DNA from: Candidatus Tectimicrobiota bacterium | Lineage (GTDB): Bacteria > Tectomicrobia > Entotheonellia > Entotheonellales > Entotheonellaceae | DNA length: 64,000 nucleotides | Reading direction: 5' to 3' | Assembly: GCA_026005175.1 (NCBI GenBank) | Contig: BPKO01000003.1 | Span: 62,001-126,000 of the forward strand | Shown: piece by piece, positions 60,048 through 64,000 of the stretch | How the letters are laid out: each line of letters begins with the position of its first letter | Numbering within the stretch: the first letter of the stretch is position 1 | Notes under the pieces: model-generated | Told to the model about the DNA's origin: nothing | The model's database searches: none | The model's input: the letters and a program-made list of their open reading frames with translations, nothing else | Made by a program: the position numbers and the translations under genes

Positions 60048-61205
60048 TCACACGCGAGAGGCCGGAGCATACGGCTGCGCAGCGAGCTGGCGCAGCGCCG
60101 GGGCCACGGCTTCTGGGCGGGGCACCACGCCGCCCAGGGTGGAGAAAAGGTGCACCGGGGCCTGGCCGGCCACCGCCAGGCGCACGTCTTCCACCATCTG
60201 GCCCATGTTCATCTCCACCACCAGGAAAGCGCGCACCCGCGGCGCCACCGTGGCAATGAGCTGCGAGGGAAACGGCCACAGGGTGATGGGGCGGATGAGG
60301 CCCACGCGCAGCCCTTCGGCCCGCACCTGGGCAATGGCAGGAAGGATGAGGCGGGCCGCGGTGCCAAAGGCCACCACCACCAGCTCGGCATCGTCGAGGT
60401 CGCGCGTCTCCACCCGTACTTCTTCGGCTTCGATGCGGCGGTACTTCTCGGCCAGGCGCAGCATGTGCGCCTCGAAAGTATCGGGGTCCTGCCCCAGGTG
60501 GCCCAGCCCCAGGAGGTTCAGGGTCAGGTTGCCCGACAGGTACTCGGCATAAGGGCCGTAGTCTTTGCCCGGCCGCCCGAGGTAGATGGGCTCACGGCCG
60601 CGGCAACCGGTAGTGGCCCACCACTTGGGCGGCGGCGCCGGCTCCAGCGGCTCGCCCAGATCGCAGGCCTCGGTGGTTTCGGCCAGCATTTGGTCCGAAA
60701 GGATGATCGCCGGGGTGCGGTACGTGTCGGCCAGGGAGAAAGCCAGCTTGGTGACGTCCACCGCTTCCTGCACCGTGGCCGGGCCGAAAACCAGGCAGCG
60801 GTAGTCGCCGGCGCCGCCGCCGCGCGTGGCCTGGAAGTAGTCGCCCTGCGTCGGCGCCAGGTTGCCAAAGCCCGGGCCACCACGGCTGACGTTGACGATC
60901 ACCGCCGGCAGCTCGGCAATCCCGGCCATGTGCGACACGGCTTCCTGCATGAGGCTGAAGCCCGCTCCTGAGGTGGCGGTCATGCAGCGCACCCCCACGG
61001 CAGCGGCCCCCATGAGCATGTTGATCACCGACACCTCGCTTTCGGCCTGGATGTATACGCCGCCTACTTCGGGGAAGCGGTGGCTGGCCTGCTCCAGGCA
61101 TTCGGTGGCCGGGGTAAAGGGATAGCCGGCAAAGAAGCGGCAGTGCGACAGAATGGCCGCTTCGACGATGGCCCGGTTGCAGTTGATGAAGAGCTTGCGG
61201 CCCAT
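60048..61205 (-). CDS. 2-oxoacid:ferredoxin oxidoreductase, alpha subunit
   Basis: Alpha subunit of 385 residues with the pyrimidine and transketolase C-terminal domains. FINCNRAIVEAAILSHCRFFAGYPFTPATE opens the protein; IQAESEVSVINMLMGAAAVGVRCMTATSGAGFSLMQEAVSHMAG and NVSRGGPGFGNLAPTQGDYFQA follow, and the end has VEMNMGQMVEDVRLAVAG. The GLP(T)PS-like site reads NLAPTQGD as in KorA/VorA. The substrate (2-oxoglutarate or branched 2-oxoacid) cannot be decided. It starts 11 bases after the ferredoxin gene. Confidence 0.9.
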   Translation of the reverse strand: MGRKLFINCNRAIVEAAILSHCRFFAGYPFTPATECLEQASHRFPEVGGVYIQAESEVSVINMLMGAAAVGVRCMTATSGAGFSLMQEAVSHMAGIAELPAVIVNVSRGGPGFGNLAPTQGDYFQATRGGGAGDYRCLVFGPATVQEAVDVTKLAFSLADTYRTPAIILSDQMLAETTEACDLGEPLEPAPPPKWWATTGCRGREPIYLGRPGKDYGPYAEYLSGNLTLNLLGLGHLGQDPDTFEAHMLRLAEKYRRIEAEEVRVETRDLDDAELVVVAFGTAARLILPAIAQVRAEGLRVGLIRPITLWPFPSQLIATVAPRVRAFLVVEMNMGQMVEDVRLAVAGQAPVHLFSTLGGVVPRPEAVAPALRQLAAQPYAPASRV

Positions 61206-61216
61206 GGCGCTCTCCT

Positions 61217-61450
61217 TCAGGCGTGCACGCGCTCGCGGTAGACGGCCACGATAGCCAGGTCTGGACAGACCCTGGCGCAGATCTCGCAGCCGGTACAGCC
61301 TGCGGGATCGAACAGCTCGACGACCCGGTGATTGAGGGAATTACGTCGCCGCGACAGGCGCAGCACCTGCGGGGGACAAAACGCCACGCAGATGTCGCAC
61401 CCCTTGCAGCGCTCTGGCTCGATGACGATGGTGCCCCGCGTCTTGGCCAT
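61217..61450 (-). CDS. 2-oxoacid:ferredoxin oxidoreductase, delta subunit (2[4Fe-4S] ferredoxin)
   Basis: Ferredoxin-like subunit of 77 residues with two cluster motifs, CKGCDICVAFCP and CTGCEICARVCP, each C-x2-C-x2-C-x3-C-P. They would hold two 4Fe-4S clusters for electron exit from the ThDP site. The ATG at 61450 follows GGAGG with 9-base spacing; a longer frame reaching upstream has no family match. First gene of the operon. Confidence 0.9.
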   Translation of the reverse strand: MAKTRGTIVIEPERCKGCDICVAFCPPQVLRLSRRRNSLNHRVVELFDPAGCTGCEICARVCPDLAIVAVYRERVHA

Positions 61451-61556
61451 CCTTCGCGCCTCCCCTGCTGGATTGTCAGCAGCCCTCCGCCAGGCTTGTC
61501 TACCATACGCCACTTCCTTGCCGCTGTCCAGCACCCGCTGCCGTGCCACAGCCACC

Positions 61557-61585
61557 TTGTCGAGGCACCCCCTGTCTGCTATATT
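61557..61585 (+). promoter_or_regulatory. Sigma-70 promoter of Cys-rich protein gene
   Basis: TTGTCG (61557-61562), 17-base spacer, TATATT (61580-61585) preceded by TGC (extended -10). The leader to the ATG is about 75 bases. Confidence 0.55.
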
Positions 61586-61665
61586 CAAGAACAGCTCCTT
61601 AGCGGCACTTGCTTCCTCCGGCAACAGGGGAAGGTGTGCCAGCCGAGAGAAAGGAGTGTGCGTCC

Positions 61666-62139
61666 ATGTGCTCAGAGTGCCCATCTTCCTCTCCCTCCGT
61701 CCCCTCTGAAGCGGCTTCTGTTCCCCCTGTTGGCACCCCGAACCCACAGCCGGCTCCAAGCAGCGTAGGGCATGCGTTGTACCACTGTGTGCACTACAGC
61801 GCCTGCCTCGGGGTGGCGGCGGCCCACGGCTGGTCAGGGCTCAGCTGTAAAGCGTGTACGGCCTATCAGCCGATGCCAGGGGAAGCCATCCCTTACGACG
61901 CCTGTGCCCAGCTGCTGGGCGCGGTGCTGCGCACGGCGCAGCACGACCTCGAGCATTGCCAGGACGAAAACTTCTGGGAAGCGGCGGCCTTTGTGTTTCG
62001 CCAGTCCGACTTTCCGGTGCTCTGCGGGCTGCTGGGCATCGATCCGGTGGCGGCGCGCAAGGCGCAGTGGGATCGCCTGACGCCCCTGCAGCGGCAGGCC
62101 CTCCTTGAGCGCTGGCCAGACCTGCGGCATCAGCTCTAG
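61666..62139 (+). CDS. Cysteine-rich hypothetical protein
   Basis: Protein of 157 residues, family not recognised. Nine cysteines: Cys2 and Cys5 in MCSECPSS, then a Ser/Pro-rich linker (residues 7-33). A compact Cys/His block follows at 36-64: HALYHC, Cys47, and C-x2-C at 61-64 (SCKAC). More lie at 80, 98 and 120. The C-terminal third is helical (RKAQWDRLTPLQRQALLERW). The block looks like a zinc or Fe-S site. AAGGAG stands 10 bases before the ATG, and a good promoter is upstream. It is divergent from the ketoacid oxidoreductase operon. Confidence 0.7.
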   Translation: MCSECPSSSPSVPSEAASVPPVGTPNPQPAPSSVGHALYHCVHYSACLGVAAAHGWSGLSCKACTAYQPMPGEAIPYDACAQLLGAVLRTAQHDLEHCQDENFWEAAAFVFRQSDFPVLCGLLGIDPVAARKAQWDRLTPLQRQALLERWPDLRHQL

Positions 62140-62161
62140 CCAGCCGAAGGCGCCCGCCGCT

Positions 62162-63541
62162 TCAGGAGAGCAGGAAGAGCTTGGCAATGGTCAAGTAAAT
62201 GCTCAAGGCGATAATGTCCATCGAGGTCGCCAGGAAGGGACCGGTGGCAATGGCGGGGTCGATGCGCAGGCGGGCAAAGAGCAAGGGCAAAAGGCCGCCG
62301 ATGAGGGCGGCGATGGTGAGCGAGGCGCACACGGCGCTGCCGACGATAAAGCCAAAGAGGGGCATGCCGTGGCGCAAGTAAGCCACCGCCCCGATGGCCA
62401 CGCCAAACATGAAGCCCAGCGACAGCCCGATGCGCAGGCCCTTAAAGAGTTCTTGGCCAAACTGCTTGGGGCTCAGCAGGCCGGTGGCCAGGCCGCGCAC
62501 CGCCACGGCAAAAGACTGCGATGCGGTGTTGCCGCCCAGGCCGTTGATGAGCGGGAAGTAAGCCGCCAGAATCACCAGGCGCTGCAGCGTCTCGCGGTTG
62601 GCATCGATGACGTAAGAGGCCAGAAAGGCCCCAAAGCAGCTGGCGGCCAGCCAGGGAAGGCGGTTGCGGATGGTGCGCCGCGAGGAGGCGTCGAGCACCT
62701 CGTCGGGGTTGACGCCGGCCATGCGCAGCATGTCCTCGGTGGCCTCTTCGCTGATGACGTCGATGATGTCATCGACGGTGACGATGCCCACCAGCCGCCC
62801 GCTGGCGTCCACCACCGGCAGGGCCAAAAAGTCGTACTGGGTAATGAGGCGGGCAATTTGCTCCTGGTCCTCGTCCACCCCGACGCGAATGACCTCGGTC
62901 TCCATGAGATCCCGCAGGCGGGTTTCGGGCTCGGCCATCACCAGCTGGCGCAGCGACACCACGCCCACCAGACGGTGCTCGGCATCGACCACGTAGAGGT
63001 AAAACACCGTCTCGGCTTGCCCGGCCTGCCGCAGCCGCTGCAGCGCCTCGGCCACGGTGCAGGTTTCCTCCAAGGCGATGTAGTTGGTGGTCATCAAGCC
63101 GCCGGCCGTCTGCGGGTCGTAGGCCAGAAGCTTGCGGATCTCGGCGGCCAGGGGCTCGGGGAGCTTGGCCAGAATCTCGCTCAAGGTCTCTTTGGGCATG
63201 GCCCCCAGGATGTCGACGGCGTCATCGGGGGGCAGGAGGCGGATGAACTCTACCAGGCGCGTGGTCGACAGGTGCGGCAAGAGCTCGGCGCGGGTGCTGT
63301 CTTCAAGATACGCAAAAATCGACGTGGCCAGCTCCAAGTCCGGCAGGCGCTCGAGGAGCCGGCCTTGCTCTTGAGGCGTCAGCTGCGCCACGATCTCGGC
63401 GCACTCGCTGCTGTGGAACTTGCGCAGCAGGCGCGCCAGATGGCTGTAGGCGCCGCGCCGCAAGAGGCGCCGTGTGGCCTCAACGGGCAAGGGGCGAGAG
63501 GGCAACCCCTCGCGCGGCTGTGCCGGAGGTAAACTGCGCAT
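62162..63541 (-). CDS. mgtE: Magnesium transporter MgtE
   Basis: MgtE-type Mg2+ channel of 459 residues: an acidic N domain (residues about 20-150, with LPPDDAVDILGAMPKETLSEIL), a CBS pair (about 155-275, FYLYVVDAEHRLVGVVSLRQLV and FLALPVVDASGRLVGIVTVDDIIDVI), and a five-helix pore domain. The pore domain carries YFPLINGLGGNTASQSFAVAVRGLATG and RIDPAIATGPFLATSMDIIAL. N and CBS domains sense cytosolic Mg2+. AGGAG is 11 bases before the chosen ATG. It is convergent with the Cys-rich gene. Confidence 0.95.
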   Translation of the reverse strand: MRSLPPAQPREGLPSRPLPVEATRRLLRRGAYSHLARLLRKFHSSECAEIVAQLTPQEQGRLLERLPDLELATSIFAYLEDSTRAELLPHLSTTRLVEFIRLLPPDDAVDILGAMPKETLSEILAKLPEPLAAEIRKLLAYDPQTAGGLMTTNYIALEETCTVAEALQRLRQAGQAETVFYLYVVDAEHRLVGVVSLRQLVMAEPETRLRDLMETEVIRVGVDEDQEQIARLITQYDFLALPVVDASGRLVGIVTVDDIIDVISEEATEDMLRMAGVNPDEVLDASSRRTIRNRLPWLAASCFGAFLASYVIDANRETLQRLVILAAYFPLINGLGGNTASQSFAVAVRGLATGLLSPKQFGQELFKGLRIGLSLGFMFGVAIGAVAYLRHGMPLFGFIVGSAVCASLTIAALIGGLLPLLFARLRIDPAIATGPFLATSMDIIALSIYLTIAKLFLLS

Positions 63542-63647
63542 GGCTGGGCGCTCCTGGAGACGACCACCGCAACAGAGAAAGTATACTAGCACATTACCGC
63601 GGTTGGCACACGGGAAATTCCTTCTCTGGCCGCCGCGGGCGGGTACC

Positions 63648-63674
63648 TTGTGGGCCTCGCCGCTGTGCTATAAT
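63648..63674 (+). promoter_or_regulatory. Promoter of CNNM/CorC-type gene
   Basis: TGC-TATAAT, a perfect extended -10 (63666-63674), with TTGTGG (63648-63653) 15 bases upstream. About 30 bases before the ATG. Confidence 0.55.
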
Positions 63675-63703
63675 GAGGGCGGTCCTGGACGTCGCGAGGC
63701 TGC

Positions 63704-64000
63704 ATGGACGTTGCGCTAAAAATCTCGGCTATCCTGGCGTTCGTCGGCCTGAACGCCTTCTTCGTGGCCGCCGAGTTTGCCCTCGTCGGCGCCCGCACCA
63801 CGCGCTTGCACACCCTGGCTGCAGCGGGTGACCGCAAGGCACGCCTGGCGCTCAAAGCCATTGAGCGCCTCGACGACTACATTTCCAGCACCCAGCTGGG
63901 CATCACCCTGGCTTCCCTGGCCCTGGGCTGGATTGGCGAGGCGACGCTGGCCACGCTGTTTGCCCACCTCTTCCACGGCCTGCCGCCGCCGCTGTCGGCC
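63704..64000 (+). CDS. HlyC/CorC (CNNM/DUF21) family transporter, 3' end beyond window
   Basis: First 99 residues only. The DUF21/CNNM transmembrane domain starts DVALKISAILAFVGLNAFFVAAEFALVGARTTRLHTLAAAGDRKA, then LDDYISSTQLGITLASLALGWIGE. These are typical of hemolysin-related CNNM/CorC proteins for Mg2+ or Co2+ export and usually precede CBS and CorC_HlyC domains. Lies divergent from mgtE, which fits a Mg2+ homeostasis pair. The downstream CBS domains cannot be checked. Confidence 0.88.
   Translation, partial: MDVALKISAILAFVGLNAFFVAAEFALVGARTTRLHTLAAAGDRKARLALKAIERLDDYISSTQLGITLASLALGWIGEATLATLFAHLFHGLPPPLSA

Noticed and set aside
61451-61759. Longer ferredoxin-like frame reaching to 61759
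   Set aside because: The extra N-terminal 100 residues have no family match, overlap the promoter region of the divergent gene, and a good ribosome-binding site marks the ATG at 61450.

Overview
The window is GC-rich, densely coded bacterial chromosome from a metabolically versatile heterotroph. Several high-affinity Liv-type transporters, luciferase-like flavin monooxygenases, amidohydrolases, a lone molybdenum hydroxylase subunit, ferredoxin-linked 2-oxoacid oxidoreductase and the prkA-yeaH-spoVR stress operon sit side by side. This repertoire fits uncultivated soil or sediment lineages such as Rokubacteria, Tectomicrobia or deep proteobacteria. That placement is an impression from gene content only; no rRNA or marker gene is present. 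There are no tRNA or rRNA genes, no CRISPR array and no prophage.

Layout. 1-7.4 kb: a truncated aminotransferase, a divergent promoter region with a 16-bp perfect palindrome and a sigma-54-like element, three tandem universal stress proteins, two convergent luciferase-like monooxygenases (one coupled to an ArsM arsenite methyltransferase), RNase D and a cyclase-family hydrolase. 7.5-14.5 kb (minus): Liv transporter 1 led by an acyl-CoA ligase, with a promoter and a TTGTCA-N6-TGACAA operator. 14.6-19.3 kb (minus): prkA-yeaH-spoVR. 19.5-28.6 kb: amidase, CitE-like lyase, an orphan MalK-type ATPase, an SDR epimerase, AlaX, a lone xanthine-dehydrogenase-type large subunit and an amidohydrolase. 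28.9-35.4 kb: a FAH-family protein with an in-frame stop, two more amidohydrolases, a phosphoesterase, a BtuF-like protein and a 3-methyladenine glycosylase. 35.5-41.7 kb: Liv transporter 2 with two related binding proteins. 41.7-48 kb: monooxygenase, hydrolase, ThDP enzyme, CaiB-type CoA-transferase, a REP-associated tyrosine transposase (RAYT) with its palindromic repeats, and an FKBP isomerase. 48.2-57.4 kb: Liv transporters 3 and 4. 57.5-64 kb: thiolase, a four-subunit 2-oxoacid:ferredoxin oxidoreductase, a Cys-rich protein, MgtE and a truncated CNNM/CorC-type protein.

How it fits together. Four complete Liv cassettes interleaved with CoA ligase, CoA-transferase, thiolase, ketoacid oxidoreductase and hydrolases suggest scavenging of small carboxylates, amides or amino-acid-like compounds, followed by CoA-thioester and ferredoxin-linked catabolism. 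The substrates cannot be read from sequence.

Two features stand out. First, a RAYT gene has four copies of a 25-bp palindrome, one of which supplies both its own stop codon and the likely start codon of the next gene. Second, twelve single-base frameshifts fall in otherwise intact genes, all left of 39.7 kb and mostly at GGCC/GGGCCC runs. This looks like systematic sequence error rather than gene decay.
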